Below the pieces are notes generated by a model, which worked only from the letters and a program-made list of their open reading frames with translations, was not told the origin of the DNA and made no database searches. From assembly GCF_003054045.1 (NCBI RefSeq), contig NZ_QBKH01000004.1, positions 62,001 to 126,000 of the forward strand: a stretch of DNA of 64,000 nt, written 5' to 3'. This DNA comes from Sphingobacterium faecium (GTDB taxonomy: Bacteria; Bacteroidota; Bacteroidia; Sphingobacteriales; Sphingobacteriaceae). Of this stretch, positions 1 through 9,290 are shown in pieces (the first letter of the stretch is position 1; every line of letters begins with the position of its first letter). A program made the position numbers and the translations under genes.

Positions 1-1
1 T

Positions 2-493
2 GGTTATCCAGAAAATAAATTTTATCAATCTTTCAAATTGGGACCTATTTATTGGATTCTATTAGACAGTGGAGAGGATAAGCCCGATACTCATCAAGTA
101 TATGGTGGGACTGTAGATTATGATAACTATCGCAAAGAACAGGCGGTTTGGTTAGAACAAGTATTGCAATCAAAAGAAAGAAAATCAGCTCAACATACGG
201 TAGTGGTCAGCCACATTCCTATTTTCCACGCTGATGATTGGCACGGCACATTACATAACCGATCAACCTTTCATCCATTGTTTCAAAAATATAAAATTGA
301 TGCGATGATTACAGGTCATACACACCAATATGGTTATCACCCCCCTGACCAAGACCATAACTATACATTATTTATTGGAGGCGGCCCTAAGACTGGGGAA
401 AGAACGGTGATCGATGTACATGCTAATAAAAAATCCTTGGATATAAAAATGATTAAGGATAACGGCGATATTGTGGGGCAGCTCCAAAAATAA
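2..493 (+). CDS. Metallophosphoesterase, C-terminal part (5' end outside window)
   Basis: The reading frame is open to the left edge, so the N-terminal half with the first metal-binding motifs is missing. The visible part has the late metal-ligand motifs of calcineurin-like phosphoesterases: VVVSHIPIFH, where the His in SHIP is a ligand, and the GHTH motif in MITGHTHQYGY. Family members hydrolyse phosphomonoesters or phosphodiesters with a two-metal centre, and many Bacteroidota versions are exported. The substrate cannot be told from this fragment. The gene ends just before a long palindromic terminator that it shares with the convergent pruA-like gene. An ATG-less internal start near position 38 is not needed, because the frame continues upstream of it. 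Confidence 0.8.
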   Translation, partial: GYPENKFYQSFKLGPIYWILLDSGEDKPDTHQVYGGTVDYDNYRKEQAVWLEQVLQSKERKSAQHTVVVSHIPIFHADDWHGTLHNRSTFHPLFQKYKIDAMITGHTHQYGYHPPDQDHNYTLFIGGGPKTGERTVIDVHANKKSLDIKMIKDNGDIVGQLQK

Positions 494-506
494 AACTACT
501 ATCGTG

Positions 507-554
507 TAATAACAGAAGAGGCGTTTACTTAAGTAAACGCCTCTTCTGTTATTA
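507..554. terminator. Perfect 48-bp palindrome, bidirectional terminator
   Basis: Two 24-bp arms (507-530 and 531-554) are exact reverse complements with no spacer. The symmetry lies between two convergent genes (stop codons at 493 and 569). The AT-rich outer arms give T-rich 3' ends on both strands. Its role as a two-way intrinsic terminator is inferred from position and structure. Confidence 0.8.
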
Positions 555-568
555 TAAATACAATTTGA

Positions 569-2206
569 TTATTCGCCCTCTTCTAAGAACGGATATTTGT
601 AATTGGTATCTGGATTAAAAGTTTCTTTGATCGTACGTGGGGATACCCAACGTAGTAAGTTGATCATAGAACCTGCTTTATCATTAGTACCTGAACCACG
701 AGCTCCACCGAATGGCTGTTGACCTACTACAGCTCCTGTACATTTGTCATTGACATAGAAGTTACCCGCAGCATTGCGTAATGCATGTGTTGCTTGTGCT
801 ATAGCATAACGATCTTTAGCGATAACTGAACCTGTTAATGCATAGATAGATGTTTTGTCAACAATCTCCAATGTATCTTCCCACTTCTCGTCTTCATAAA
901 CAAAAATTGTTAAAACAGGACCGAATAATTCCTCTGATAGGGTTTCGTAATCTGATTTTTTAGCTACAATAACAGTTGGAGAAATAAAGTAACCTTTAGA
1001 TTTATCATATGTTCCACCGATCACAACTTCAGCATCAGCAGATTCTTTTGCACGGTCAATATATTTTGTAATCTTATCAAATGATTTCTCATCAATAACT
1101 GCATTGATGAAGTTTGTAAAATCTTCTGTTCCACCCATTTTGAATGAATTCACATCTGCAGTCATTGCATCTTTCAATGCTGGCCACATGGATGCAGGAA
1201 CATAAGCACGTGACGCTGCTGAACATTTTTGTCCTTGGTATTCAAATGCACCGCGAACTAATGCCGTGTTAGTTACCTGTAAATCAGCTGTTGGGTGAAC
1301 TAAAATAAAATCTTTACCACCAGTTTCTCCAACAATTCTTGGGTACGTTTTATAAAGGTGAATATTCTCTCCAATTGTTTTCCATATATCTTGGAAAACT
1401 CCTGTAGAACCTGTGAAGTGGATACCAGCAAAATCTGGGTGTTTGAAGATTACCTCTCCGGCATCAGGTCCTGACACATATACAAGATTGATCACACCTG
1501 CTGGCAAACCTGCTTCAATAAAAATTTCCATCAATACTTGTGCAGAATAAATCTGTGCATTAGATGGTTTCCATACGACGACATTACCCATCATAGCAAC
1601 GCATGACGGTAAGTTTCCTGCAATGGCTGTAAAATTGAAAGGTGTCAAAGCAAAAACAAAACCTTCTAACGGACGTTGCTCAAGACGATTCCATACTCCT
1701 TTACCTGATACAGGAGGTTGTTGTGCATAGATTTCAGTCATGTACTGTACGTTGAAACGTAAAAAGTCGGTGAACTCACATGCTGCATCAATTTCTGCCT
1801 GATAAGGATTTTTTGATTGCGCCAACATCGTTGCTGCATTCAATTTGTAACGGTATTTTGTAGATGCTAGTTCTGCTGCTTTCAAAAAGATAGCTGCACG
1901 ATCTTCCCATGGTAAGTTTTCCCAATCGCTTTTAGCTGCTAAAGCTGCATTGATAGCGTCTGTTACATGATTTTTTGTACCTTGGTTATAGTGTCCTAAA
2001 AGGTGTTGGTGATCATGCGGTGGATTGATCGATACTTTATTTTCTGTACGTACTTCTTCTCCGCCAATATACATCGGAACGTCAACTTGCTTGGCACGTG
2101 CCTCATCGATAGCTGCTTTTAATAATTTACGTTCCTTAGTACCAACAGCATATGAGTAAACTGGCTCATTTGTGGGTGTAGGTACATTAAAAAATCCTTT
2201 TATCAT
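569..2206 (-). CDS. pruA: L-glutamate gamma-semialdehyde (1-pyrroline-5-carboxylate) dehydrogenase
   Basis: An NAD-dependent aldehyde dehydrogenase that oxidises glutamate semialdehyde/P5C to glutamate, the last step of proline (and ornithine/arginine) breakdown in the cytoplasm. The 545-residue length and the whole-length pattern fit the stand-alone P5CDH family, not the bifunctional PutA. Visible motifs are ALTPFNFTAIAGNLP, the catalytic Glu region VGETGGKDF near residue 290 and the nucleophile Cys in YQGQKCSAASRAY near residue 325. The late block is PFGGARGSGTNDKAG. It stands alone here: no proline dehydrogenase is adjacent, and its upstream neighbour is unrelated. The biosynthetic counterpart proC lies in the arg operon at about 29 kb. 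Confidence 0.93.
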   Translation of the reverse strand: MIKGFFNVPTPTNEPVYSYAVGTKERKLLKAAIDEARAKQVDVPMYIGGEEVRTENKVSINPPHDHQHLLGHYNQGTKNHVTDAINAALAAKSDWENLPWEDRAAIFLKAAELASTKYRYKLNAATMLAQSKNPYQAEIDAACEFTDFLRFNVQYMTEIYAQQPPVSGKGVWNRLEQRPLEGFVFALTPFNFTAIAGNLPSCVAMMGNVVVWKPSNAQIYSAQVLMEIFIEAGLPAGVINLVYVSGPDAGEVIFKHPDFAGIHFTGSTGVFQDIWKTIGENIHLYKTYPRIVGETGGKDFILVHPTADLQVTNTALVRGAFEYQGQKCSAASRAYVPASMWPALKDAMTADVNSFKMGGTEDFTNFINAVIDEKSFDKITKYIDRAKESADAEVVIGGTYDKSKGYFISPTVIVAKKSDYETLSEELFGPVLTIFVYEDEKWEDTLEIVDKTSIYALTGSVIAKDRYAIAQATHALRNAAGNFYVNDKCTGAVVGQQPFGGARGSGTNDKAGSMINLLRWVSPRTIKETFNPDTNYKYPFLEEGE

Positions 2207-2303
2207 AGTAATAATTTTATATTTTCAAAAACCTGAATTTCAATGAGTTTATTAAAATTCAGAATAAATTTACAAGATTTTAATCCGAGTTCCAATTATT
2301 CAA

Positions 2304-2969
2304 TTAGTCTTTGGCCGTACTGGTAAAAATATGTTTAAACTTTTCCAATTTTGGTTTAATCACATATTGACAATAACGGTCATCTTGGTTATTGGCATAA
2401 TAATCCTGATGATAATCTTCTGCTTTATAAAAAATAGTGTAAGGCACAATTTCGGTTACAATAGGACTTTCATAAAGATGTTCTTCTTTCAACTTTTGCA
2501 AATAATAATTGACTTTTGATAATTGTTGTTTATCATGAACAAATATGGCTGAACGATATTGAGTCCCTAAATCATTTCCTTGTCTATTTAGCTGTGTTGG
2601 ATCATGCGCTATAAAAAATGCTTCCAATAAGGTGTCAAACTTAATTTTTTTAGGATCATATATCACATTGATAGCTTCTGCATATCCCGTTGCTCCTGTA
2701 CTTACCTGGGCATAAGTCGGATTATTTGTTTTTCCTCCAGTATATCCCGAAATCACTTGTTCTACTCCTTCCAGTGTTTTGAATTGTGCCTCTACACACC
2801 AAAAACAACCTGCTGCAAAAGTAGCGGTATCCAGTTTTCCGGACTGCATATCGGGTAAGTGGTCAAAAGATGCTGTTTGATTTTTTGTAGCGGAGGGCTG
2901 GCATGATAACCATAAGCTGCAAATCGCAAATAATGCAAAAAGATGGATGTAACGATTAATGATATTCAT
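2304..2969 (-). CDS. msrA: Peptide-methionine (S)-S-oxide reductase, predicted lipoprotein
   Basis: Reduces methionine-S-sulfoxide in proteins. The MsrA signature GCFWCVEA places the catalytic Cys at residue 55, and the EGVEQVISGYTGG block follows. The C-terminal YCQYVI Cys is a candidate resolving residue. Residues 1-23 form a signal peptide ending in the lipobox LWLSC, so the enzyme is probably anchored in the cell envelope with Cys23 lipidated, which would suit repair of periplasmic proteins. The 221-residue length is somewhat longer than cytosolic MsrA because of the signal and linker. It sits downstream of sodA, another oxidative-stress gene, but a terminator separates them. Confidence 0.93.
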   Translation of the reverse strand: MNIINRYIHLFALFAICSLWLSCQPSATKNQTASFDHLPDMQSGKLDTATFAAGCFWCVEAQFKTLEGVEQVISGYTGGKTNNPTYAQVSTGATGYAEAINVIYDPKKIKFDTLLEAFFIAHDPTQLNRQGNDLGTQYRSAIFVHDKQQLSKVNYYLQKLKEEHLYESPIVTEIVPYTIFYKAEDYHQDYYANNQDDRYCQYVIKPKLEKFKHIFTSTAKD

Positions 2970-2982
2970 ACGATTACAAATT

Positions 2983-3016
2983 AAAAAAGCGGTAAAATGT
3001 GATCATTTTACCGCTT
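2983..3016 (-). terminator. Intrinsic terminator of the sod gene
   Basis: A 13-bp perfect stem (2987-2999 with 3004-3016) closes a 4-nt loop. On the minus strand it is followed at once by a run of six T. It lies 27 nt after the sod stop codon and ahead of msrA. Confidence 0.85.
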
Positions 3017-3042
3017 CATATGAGTTAGACAAAAGCTAAAAA

Positions 3043-3651
3043 TTATTTAGCTGCTGCATAATTTTCGGCTACTGCATCCCAGTTGATCACATTGAAAATT
3101 TCTTCTAAGTAAGCTGGGCGTTTATTTTGGAATTTTAAGTAATATGCATGTTCCCAAACATCAATTCCTAAAATAGGTGTACCTTTTACCTCAGCAACAT
3201 CCATCAATGGATTATCTTGATTTGGAGTAGAAGTAACTTGTAATTTACCTTCAGCATTGACAATTAACCAAGACCAGCCAGATCCAAAACGAGTAGCACC
3301 AGCATTTTGCAATTGTGTTTTCAATTCTGAAAAAGAACCGAAAGTTTCATTGATAGCTGTTGCTAATTCACCTGTAGGTTCACCGCCAGCATTTGGACCT
3401 AATACTGTCCAGAATAATTTGTGGTTATAATGACCACCACCGTTATTGCGAACTGCAGCAGGGTATTTACTGATATTTTTAACGATATCTTCTAAAGACA
3501 AGTTTTCTGCTTCTGTGCCAGCAATTGCTTTATTTAAGTTATCTACATATGCTTGATGATGTCTATCATGGTGGATTTCCATAGTAGCTTGATCAATATG
3601 TGGTTCTAATGCGTCTGACGCGTATGGTAACGCTTCTAATACAAATGCCAT
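3043..3651 (-). CDS. sodA: Superoxide dismutase, Mn-type by sequence
   Basis: Converts superoxide to oxygen and hydrogen peroxide in the cytoplasm. The protein is 202 residues with the four expected metal ligands: His27 ([10 protein letters not shown]), His77 ([11 protein letters not shown]), Asp164 and His168 (DVWEHAYYL). The Gly run at 71-73 together with Gln145 (NQDNP) is the pattern usually seen in manganese enzymes, where the outer-sphere glutamine comes from the C-terminal domain. Cambialistic use of iron cannot be excluded from sequence. It is monocistronic: a TAnnTTTG promoter lies upstream and a strong terminator downstream. Confidence 0.93.
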   Translation of the reverse strand: MAFVLEALPYASDALEPHIDQATMEIHHDRHHQAYVDNLNKAIAGTEAENLSLEDIVKNISKYPAAVRNNGGGHYNHKLFWTVLGPNAGGEPTGELATAINETFGSFSELKTQLQNAGATRFGSGWSWLIVNAEGKLQVTSTPNQDNPLMDVAEVKGTPILGIDVWEHAYYLKFQNKRPAYLEEIFNVINWDAVAENYAAAK

Positions 3652-3691
3652 AATTATTTATTTTTGTGATTATTTAAAAGATTATTATATG

Positions 3692-3699
3692 CAAATATA
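3692..3699 (-). promoter_or_regulatory. Predicted promoter -7 element for the sod gene
   Basis: The minus strand reads TATATTTG here, a full match to the Bacteroidota -7 consensus TAnnTTTG, about 40 nt before the sod ATG. No clear -33 TTTG is visible at the usual spacing. Confidence 0.45.
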
Positions 3700-3748
3700 A
3701 CGTTTAATATAGTCTTATGTTTCGTTTCAGTATGAAATAATCTCATAC

Positions 3749-4219
3749 TTAATACCGTTTTTGACGAAAAAATGATTTAACGAGCTCAGCACATTCTTCA
3801 CCGAGCTTTCCAGATTCTACAATAGTTTTGGGATGTAAAATTTTATCATGGAACTGCGAATAACCTCTTTTCTCGTCCTTGGCTCCAAAGACAATTCTTG
3901 TTATATGCGTCCAATAGGCTGCACCAGCACACATTACACAGGGCTCTACAGTAACATAAAGTGTACAATCAACCAAATATTTACCTCCTAAGTGGTTTGC
4001 TGCTGCAGTAAATGCCTGCATTTCGGCATGAGCAGTTACATCGTTAAGGCGTTGTGTCAAATTGTGTCCTCTTCCTATTATGTTGCCTTTATGAACAATA
4101 ACTGCACCAATTGGGACCTCTCCCGCAGCTAATGCTATCTGAGCCTCTTTGAGGGCTTGTTGCATAAAAAAATCATCCGCATTGTCTACAGATGTTCCTT
4201 CGAAATCAATATATCGCAT
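3749..4219 (-). CDS. tadA: tRNA-specific adenosine deaminase (TadA-like nucleoside deaminase)
   Basis: A zinc-dependent deaminase expected to convert A34 to inosine in tRNA-Arg(ACG). It has the motif HAEMQAF (His64 ligand, Glu66 proton shuttle) and PCVMCAGA (Cys94 and Cys97 ligands). The C-terminal segment ending ECAELVKSFFRQKR resembles the TadA tail better than that of cytidine or guanine deaminases. At 156 residues it has the normal TadA length. It is the last gene of a compact minus-strand trio: the csaA-like stop codon precedes its ATG by one base, so translation is probably coupled. Confidence 0.85.
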   Translation of the reverse strand: MRYIDFEGTSVDNADDFFMQQALKEAQIALAAGEVPIGAVIVHKGNIIGRGHNLTQRLNDVTAHAEMQAFTAAANHLGGKYLVDCTLYVTVEPCVMCAGAAYWTHITRIVFGAKDEKRGYSQFHDKILHPKTIVESGKLGEECAELVKSFFRQKRY

Positions 4220-4220
4220 A

Positions 4221-4559
4221 TTACATTAATCTAGCACCATTTGGTACTTTCTTTTCTACAGTTGTTAAAATAATATCTCCCTGCTCATCTGCAAATCCAG
4301 TTACTAAGCATTCGGAAAAGAAATTGGCAATTTGTTTCCTTGGAAAATTAACAACTGCCACCACTTGTCTGCCCACTAACTCTTCTTTGCTATAGTGCAC
4401 CGTAATTTGTGCACTACTTTGCTTGATACCTAAGATAGAACCAAAATCAATTGTTAGTTGGTAGGCTGGTTTTCGTGCTTTTGGAAAATCTTCTACCGCC
4501 AGGATAGTACCAACACGTAAATCAATTTTTTCAAAATCACTCCAAGATATTTCTTCCAT
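4221..4559 (-). CDS. csaA: tRNA-binding OB-fold protein, CsaA-like
   Basis: A 112-residue stand-alone tRNA-binding domain protein. The pattern DFEKIDLRVGTILAVEDFPKAR is the typical start of the CsaA/Arc1p-type OB fold, followed by KQSSAQITVHY and VVAVVNFPRKQIA. CsaA proteins bind tRNA and have been reported to have chaperone-like effects on export, so the role is not settled. Its ATG overlaps the stop codon of the upstream 71-residue gene by one base (TAATG), and tadA follows after a 1-nt gap, so the three are almost certainly one transcript. Confidence 0.85.
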   Translation of the reverse strand: MEEISWSDFEKIDLRVGTILAVEDFPKARKPAYQLTIDFGSILGIKQSSAQITVHYSKEELVGRQVVAVVNFPRKQIANFFSECLVTGFADEQGDIILTTVEKKVPNGARLM

Positions 4560-4774
4560 TATAAACGATTACTTTCTATATTACTTAATGACTTGGATAG
4601 CGTAAATAAGACATATTCTCGATCTCTATTGAGACGAATCATCAAATGCTTGATCAGTTTTTCTTCTTGCCCCTCTTCAAACAATAAATCTGCATCATTC
4701 AGATGATTATATTTTCTTTTTATTTTTTCTTTCGCGATATTCCAATCAGATGTTGTTATTTTGAGCCTTATCAT
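4559..4774 (-). CDS. Small CsbD-like stress protein
   Basis: A 71-residue basic/acidic protein with no signal peptide or membrane helix. The arrangement WNIAKEKIKRKYNHLNDADL followed by EGQEEKLIKHL resembles the CsbD family of small general-stress proteins (W..K..LK.K...L...DL....G...L). The similarity is by eye and only moderate. The family function is unknown. It is the first gene of the trio with csaA and tadA, with a one-base stop/start overlap. The ATG at 4774 is the only sensible start. Confidence 0.55.
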   Translation of the reverse strand: MIRLKITTSDWNIAKEKIKRKYNHLNDADLLFEEGQEEKLIKHLMIRLNRDREYVLFTLSKSLSNIESNRL

Positions 4775-4857
4775 TTTTTAGGTATAAAATTTGCTTATAT
4801 TTTTTAAACTTGATGATAGTTTAGTTAAAGATACAATTTATATAGAAAATAACAGTT

Positions 4858-5448
4858 ATGAAGAAAATTTTACCTGCATTACTATTAATTTGCGGAAGTG
4901 TTGCTACTGCTAATGCGCAATTGTTACCTGGAGTCGAAATCGGTTTAAAAGGTGCCTTAAACTTTTCTAAATTTAAAAGTGATGGTAAGTATTTCAATTC
5001 AGACAACAAAGCCGGATATCAGGCGGGTCTTTATGGACGTGTTGGTATATTAGGTTTCCATGTTCAACCTGAGATTTACATTACTGGCAAAAACACCACT
5101 GTGAAAACAGATGGTGGAGAAACAACAGATGTGAAATTTACTTCTGTTGATATCCCTGTACTTTTGGGAAAACGCTTTGGTTTGGGACCGATTGGTGCAC
5201 GAATCCAAACTGGGCCCATATTTTCTTTTAAAGTAGACGATAAACAAGATAAAGCAATTGCTAATCTAGACCCAAATAGCTATAAAAAAACAAATACTGC
5301 GTGGGCATTTGGTGTAGGTGCTGATGTTTCGAGTTTGCGTGTGGATCTACGTTACGAAATGGGATTGAACAAAGTCAACGATAGTCAAGCAAATCCAAAA
5401 ATCAACATGTGGAGTATTGGTCTAGGCTACCGTTTGTTTAGTTTATAG
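4858..5448 (+). CDS. Outer-membrane beta-barrel protein (PorT-like porin family)
   Basis: A 196-residue exported protein. Residues 1-20 are a classic signal peptide ending ATANAQ. The rest alternates hydrophobic and polar residues with many Gly and aromatic positions, starting GVEIGLKGALNFSKF and ending WSIGLGYRLFSL with a C-terminal aromatic/hydrophobic girdle. This matches the small 8-stranded 'outer membrane beta-barrel' proteins common in Bacteroidota. The specific cargo or partner is unknown. It is transcribed alone, with an intrinsic terminator about 20 nt after the stop codon. Confidence 0.75.
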   Translation: MKKILPALLLICGSVATANAQLLPGVEIGLKGALNFSKFKSDGKYFNSDNKAGYQAGLYGRVGILGFHVQPEIYITGKNTTVKTDGGETTDVKFTSVDIPVLLGKRFGLGPIGARIQTGPIFSFKVDDKQDKAIANLDPNSYKKTNTAWAFGVGADVSSLRVDLRYEMGLNKVNDSQANPKINMWSIGLGYRLFSL

Positions 5449-5470
5449 ACTTATAAAACAATCGACAAGG

Positions 5471-5501
5471 GGCTTGCTATCAAAATTAGCGAGCCTTTTT
5501 T
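5471..5501 (+). terminator. Intrinsic terminator after the beta-barrel gene
   Basis: A nine-base-pair stem with one G-U pair (5471-5479 with 5487-5495) is followed by a T6 tract, 22 nt after the stop codon. Confidence 0.85.
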
Positions 5502-5573
5502 ATGAAAGATTTAGAATAGTTCTAAATTACTTCTTTTTCTTGTCAAAATTGTATCATATTTAATATCAAATAG

Positions 5574-5581
5574 TAGATTTG
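5574..5581 (+). promoter_or_regulatory. Predicted promoter -7 element for sdhCAB
   Basis: TAGATTTG fits TAnnTTTG exactly and lies 27 nt before the sdhC ATG. A TTG at 5549-5551 is a possible -33 element, with spacing slightly longer than usual. Confidence 0.5.
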
Positions 5582-5608
5582 CCTAATTAAATTAAATTAC
5601 AAAGGATA

Positions 5609-6379
5609 ATGAGTAAATCAAAGCCAGTTTTAAGTTCTTCAATCGGGAAGAAGCTAATCATGAGCTTAACGGGACTTTTTTTATGTATGTTCCTAATCGT
5701 TCACTTGATTGGAAACTTGCAGTTATTTAAAGATGACGCGGGTTTAGCGTTCAACAAGTACGCTTATTTCATGACGCATTTTACCCCTATTAAGGTTGTG
5801 TCTTATTTATTGTATGCATCAGTAATCATTCACGTGATCTATGCCATCGTGATTTCATTAAAAAACAAGGCTGCACGTCCTATTGGATACGCATCTTATG
5901 ATGGAAGCGCAAACAGCAAGTGGAATTCACGTAACATGGGGATTTTAGGTACTGTTATTTTGGTATTCTTGGCGACGCACATGTCAAATTTTTGGTGGAA
6001 ATACCATAATGACCAAACACCTTACATCGAGTATCGTACAGATCTATCGACAGGTGTTACCACACATCAAGAAATCCAAGCTGCAGATTTTCATGATTAT
6101 TCTATCGTTTCTGAAAATGGTGTTGAAATTGTGAAAGCACGTGACTTGTATAAACAAGTAGATTATGCATTCAAGAATGTTGGTTTGGTAGCTTTGTATG
6201 TTATTGCGATGGCTGCTTTAGCATTCCACTTAATCCACGGTTTTCAATCTGCTTTCCAAACAGTTGGATTCAATCACAAAAGATACATTGGATTGGTTCA
6301 ATTTATTGGTGTATGGGTATTTGGTGTAATTATTCCAATCCTATTTGCAGCGATGCCATTATATTTCTATTTCCGTTAA
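5609..6379 (+). CDS. sdhC: Succinate dehydrogenase cytochrome b subunit (b558 family)
   Basis: The membrane anchor of complex II. It binds haem and passes electrons from the iron-sulfur subunit to menaquinone. The 256-residue protein has about five hydrophobic segments (around residues 14-34, 62-84, 110-130, 190-210 and 230-252). Several His residues within or near helices (for example HLIGN, THFT, IHVIY, HLIHGF) are candidate haem ligands. This single large anchor replaces the SdhC+SdhD pair of E. coli and fits the Bacillus/Wolinella-type b558 family. It is the first gene of sdhCAB, 53 nt before sdhA. Confidence 0.92.
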   Translation: MSKSKPVLSSSIGKKLIMSLTGLFLCMFLIVHLIGNLQLFKDDAGLAFNKYAYFMTHFTPIKVVSYLLYASVIIHVIYAIVISLKNKAARPIGYASYDGSANSKWNSRNMGILGTVILVFLATHMSNFWWKYHNDQTPYIEYRTDLSTGVTTHQEIQAADFHDYSIVSENGVEIVKARDLYKQVDYAFKNVGLVALYVIAMAALAFHLIHGFQSAFQTVGFNHKRYIGLVQFIGVWVFGVIIPILFAAMPLYFYFR

Positions 6380-6432
6380 CAATATTTTAGGATGGTGCTA
6401 TAAGGCACGATCTAATAAATAAAATATAAGAT

Positions 6433-8367
6433 ATGTTAGATTCAAAAGTACCTGCGGGGCCATTGGCTCAAAAATGGTCAAAACATAAATTTGAAATGAA
6501 GCTGGTTAACCCTGCTAACAAACGTAAATTTACAATTATCGTTGTTGGTACAGGATTGGCAGGAGCTTCTGCAGCTGCCTCTTTAGCAGAATTAGGTTAC
6601 AATGTAAAAACTTTCTGTTATCAAGATTCACCTCGTCGCGCACACTCAATCGCGGCTCAAGGTGGTATCAATGCGGCAAAAGATTATCAGAATGACGGTG
6701 ACTCTGTTTTCCGTTTATTCTATGATACAATCAAAGGTGGTGATTACCGTGCTCGCGAAGCAAACGTATATCGTTTAGCTGAAGTGTCTACAAATATCAT
6801 CGATCAATGTGTTGCTCAAGGTGTTCCTTTCGCTCGCGAATATGGTGGTTTATTAGATAACCGTTCATTTGGTGGTGCGCAAGTATCACGTACTTTCTAC
6901 GCGCGTGGTCAAACTGGACAACAATTATTATTAGGTGCATATTCGGCTTTAAACCGTCAGATACATAAAGGTAAAGTGAAATCATACACTCGTCATGAGA
7001 TGCTTGACCTTGTTAAAATTGATGGACAGGCGCGTGGTATCGTAACTCGTGACTTAGTTACTGGTAAAATCGAATCACATGAAGGTCATGCTGTATTATT
7101 ATGTACTGGTGGATACGGTAACGTTTTCTTCCTTTCTACTAATGCTATGGGATGTAATGTAACGGCTGCTTGGAGAGCGCACAAACGTGGTGCTTTATTT
7201 GCAAATCCTTGTTATACACAAATTCACCCAACATGTATTCCTGTTACTGGTGATCATCAATCAAAATTAACGTTGATGTCAGAGTCATTGCGTAATGATG
7301 GTCGTGTATGGGTTCCTAGAACAGTTGAATTGGCACAAAAACTTCAAAAAGGAGAATTAAAAGCTGTTGATATCAAAGAGGAAGATAGGGATTACTTCTT
7401 AGAACGTAAGTACCCATCATTTGGTAACTTAGTACCTCGTGACGTTGCTTCCCGTAATGCTAAAGAAGCAGTTGATGAAGGACGTGGTGTTGGTAAAACC
7501 GGAGTTGCTGTATTCTTAGACTTTGCAGAAGCAATTGGTCGTTTAGGAGAAGATACTGTCCGTGAAAAATATGGTAACTTATTTGATATGTATTACCAAA
7601 TTACAGACGAGAATCCATACAAACAACCTATGCGTATCTACCCTGCTGTTCACTATACTATGGGTGGTGTTTGGGTTGATTACAACTTAATGACAACAGT
7701 TCCTGGATTATATGCATTAGGAGAATGTAATTTCTCTGATCACGGAGCTAACCGCTTAGGTGCTTCTGCTTTAATGCAAGGACTATCAGATGGCTACTTT
7801 GTAATTCCTTATACTGTTGGAGATTATCTAGCAAACTTAGGTTCTTTTGCTCCTGTTGATAAAAATCATCCAGCATTTGAAGAAACTCGCAAAGAGGTTG
7901 AAACTAGAATCAATGCATTATTAGCCTTAAATGGTACTAAAACTGTAGATGATCTTCATAAAGAATTAGGTTTGATCATGTGGGAATACTGTGGTATGGC
8001 CCGTACTGCTGAAGGATTAACTAAAGCTAAAGGATTGATCCAAAACTTGAAAAAAGAATTCTGGTCAAATGCGAAGGTATTAGGTGAAAATGAAGAGTTA
8101 AACATGTCGCTTGAAAAAGCTGGCCGTGTCGCTGATTTCATCGAATTAGGTGAATTAATGGTTGATGATGCATTAAACCGCAGAGAATCTTGTGGTGGTC
8201 ACTTCCGCTTAGAATCGCAAACTGAAGAAGGTGAGGCTCTACGTATTGACGAAGAGTTTACTTATGTATCTGCTTGGGAATTTAAAGGTGAAAATCAACC
8301 AGAGGTTCTTCATAAAGAAGAGTTAGTTTTCGAAAACGTTAAATTAACACAAAGAAGTTATAAATAA
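6433..8367 (+). CDS. sdhA: Succinate dehydrogenase/fumarate reductase flavoprotein subunit
   Basis: The catalytic subunit that interconverts succinate and fumarate. The Rossmann FAD motif [19 protein letters not shown] starts near residue 38. His71 in AHSIAAQGG is the expected attachment site for covalent FAD. Later motifs include the substrate-site block [10 protein letters not shown] and the [11 protein letters not shown] loop. The length of 644 residues is normal for the family. In aerobic Bacteroidota the complex runs mainly as succinate dehydrogenase in the TCA cycle, but sequence alone does not set the direction. It is flanked by sdhC and sdhB on the same strand. Confidence 0.96.
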   Translation: MLDSKVPAGPLAQKWSKHKFEMKLVNPANKRKFTIIVVGTGLAGASAAASLAELGYNVKTFCYQDSPRRAHSIAAQGGINAAKDYQNDGDSVFRLFYDTIKGGDYRAREANVYRLAEVSTNIIDQCVAQGVPFAREYGGLLDNRSFGGAQVSRTFYARGQTGQQLLLGAYSALNRQIHKGKVKSYTRHEMLDLVKIDGQARGIVTRDLVTGKIESHEGHAVLLCTGGYGNVFFLSTNAMGCNVTAAWRAHKRGALFANPCYTQIHPTCIPVTGDHQSKLTLMSESLRNDGRVWVPRTVELAQKLQKGELKAVDIKEEDRDYFLERKYPSFGNLVPRDVASRNAKEAVDEGRGVGKTGVAVFLDFAEAIGRLGEDTVREKYGNLFDMYYQITDENPYKQPMRIYPAVHYTMGGVWVDYNLMTTVPGLYALGECNFSDHGANRLGASALMQGLSDGYFVIPYTVGDYLANLGSFAPVDKNHPAFEETRKEVETRINALLALNGTKTVDDLHKELGLIMWEYCGMARTAEGLTKAKGLIQNLKKEFWSNAKVLGENEELNMSLEKAGRVADFIELGELMVDDALNRRESCGGHFRLESQTEEGEALRIDEEFTYVSAWEFKGENQPEVLHKEELVFENVKLTQRSYK

Positions 8368-8418
8368 TATCATTGACTACTTTTATAGTAGTCAATTGAT
8401 AGACTCAATATTATTATT

Positions 8419-9192
8419 ATGAGTGCACATATGAATTTAACGCTAAAAGTTTGGCGTCAAAAAAACGATAAATCAAAAGGTCAATTCGTAACTGTACAAG
8501 CAAATGATATCGCCGATGATATGTCATTCTTAGAAATGCTTGATATTGTAAATGATGAATTGACTCGTAAAGGCGAAGATCCTATTTACTTTGATCATGA
8601 CTGTCGTGAAGGTATTTGCGGAATGTGTTCATTAGTGATCAATGGACGTCCACACGGACCTAAATATGGTATCACGACTTGTCAATTGCACATGCGTTCA
8701 TTCCATGACGGGCAAACAATTGTTATCGAACCTTGGAGAGCTGCTGCCTTCCCTGTATTGAAAGATTTAGCGGTAGATCGTACATCTTTTGACCGTATCC
8801 AACAAGCTGGTGGTTACACCAATGTAAATACTGGTGGTGCGCAGGATGCTAATAACATTTTGATTCCAAAACGCATTGCAGATGAGGCTTTCGAATCAGC
8901 TACTTGTATCGGTTGTGGTGCTTGTGTTGCTGCTTGTAAGAATGCATCGGCCATGTTATTCGTTTCAGCTAAAATCTCTCAATTTGCTTTATTACCTCAG
9001 GGTCAAACGGAACGTTATGAGCGTGCTCAGGCGATGGTTGATCAGATGGATGCAGAAGGTTTTGGTAACTGTACGAATACTGGTGCTTGTGAGGCAGAAT
9101 GCCCTAAAGGTATCAAATTAACAAATATTGCTCGAATGAATCGTGAATATTTAGGTGCAAAACTTTTCAGAGAGGAAGATATCCACGGATAA
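8419..9192 (+). CDS. sdhB: Succinate dehydrogenase/fumarate reductase iron-sulfur subunit
   Basis: Relays electrons between SdhA and SdhC through three clusters. The [2Fe-2S] ligands are Cys62, Cys67, Cys70 and Cys88 ([10 protein letters not shown] and TTCQL). Cys163, 166 and 169 (CIGCGAC) with Cys228 fit the [4Fe-4S] cluster. Cys173, Cys218 and Cys224 fit the [3Fe-4S] cluster. The 257-residue length is typical. It is the last gene of sdhCAB, and a strong terminator follows 20 nt after the stop codon. Confidence 0.95.
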   Translation: MSAHMNLTLKVWRQKNDKSKGQFVTVQANDIADDMSFLEMLDIVNDELTRKGEDPIYFDHDCREGICGMCSLVINGRPHGPKYGITTCQLHMRSFHDGQTIVIEPWRAAAFPVLKDLAVDRTSFDRIQQAGGYTNVNTGGAQDANNILIPKRIADEAFESATCIGCGACVAACKNASAMLFVSAKISQFALLPQGQTERYERAQAMVDQMDAEGFGNCTNTGACEAECPKGIKLTNIARMNREYLGAKLFREEDIHG

Positions 9193-9212
9193 TAAAATAT
9201 CCATTCATAGAT

Positions 9213-9247
9213 AAGTCCTTACAAATCTTTTTGTAAGGACTTTTTTT
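9213..9247 (+). terminator. Intrinsic terminator of sdhCAB
   Basis: A perfect 13-bp stem (9213-9225 with 9230-9242) with a 4-nt loop leads into a T-rich tract just after sdhB. Confidence 0.9.
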
Positions 9248-9290
9248 ATATATTTATATATTCATTCATCCTCAATAGACAGATTATATA

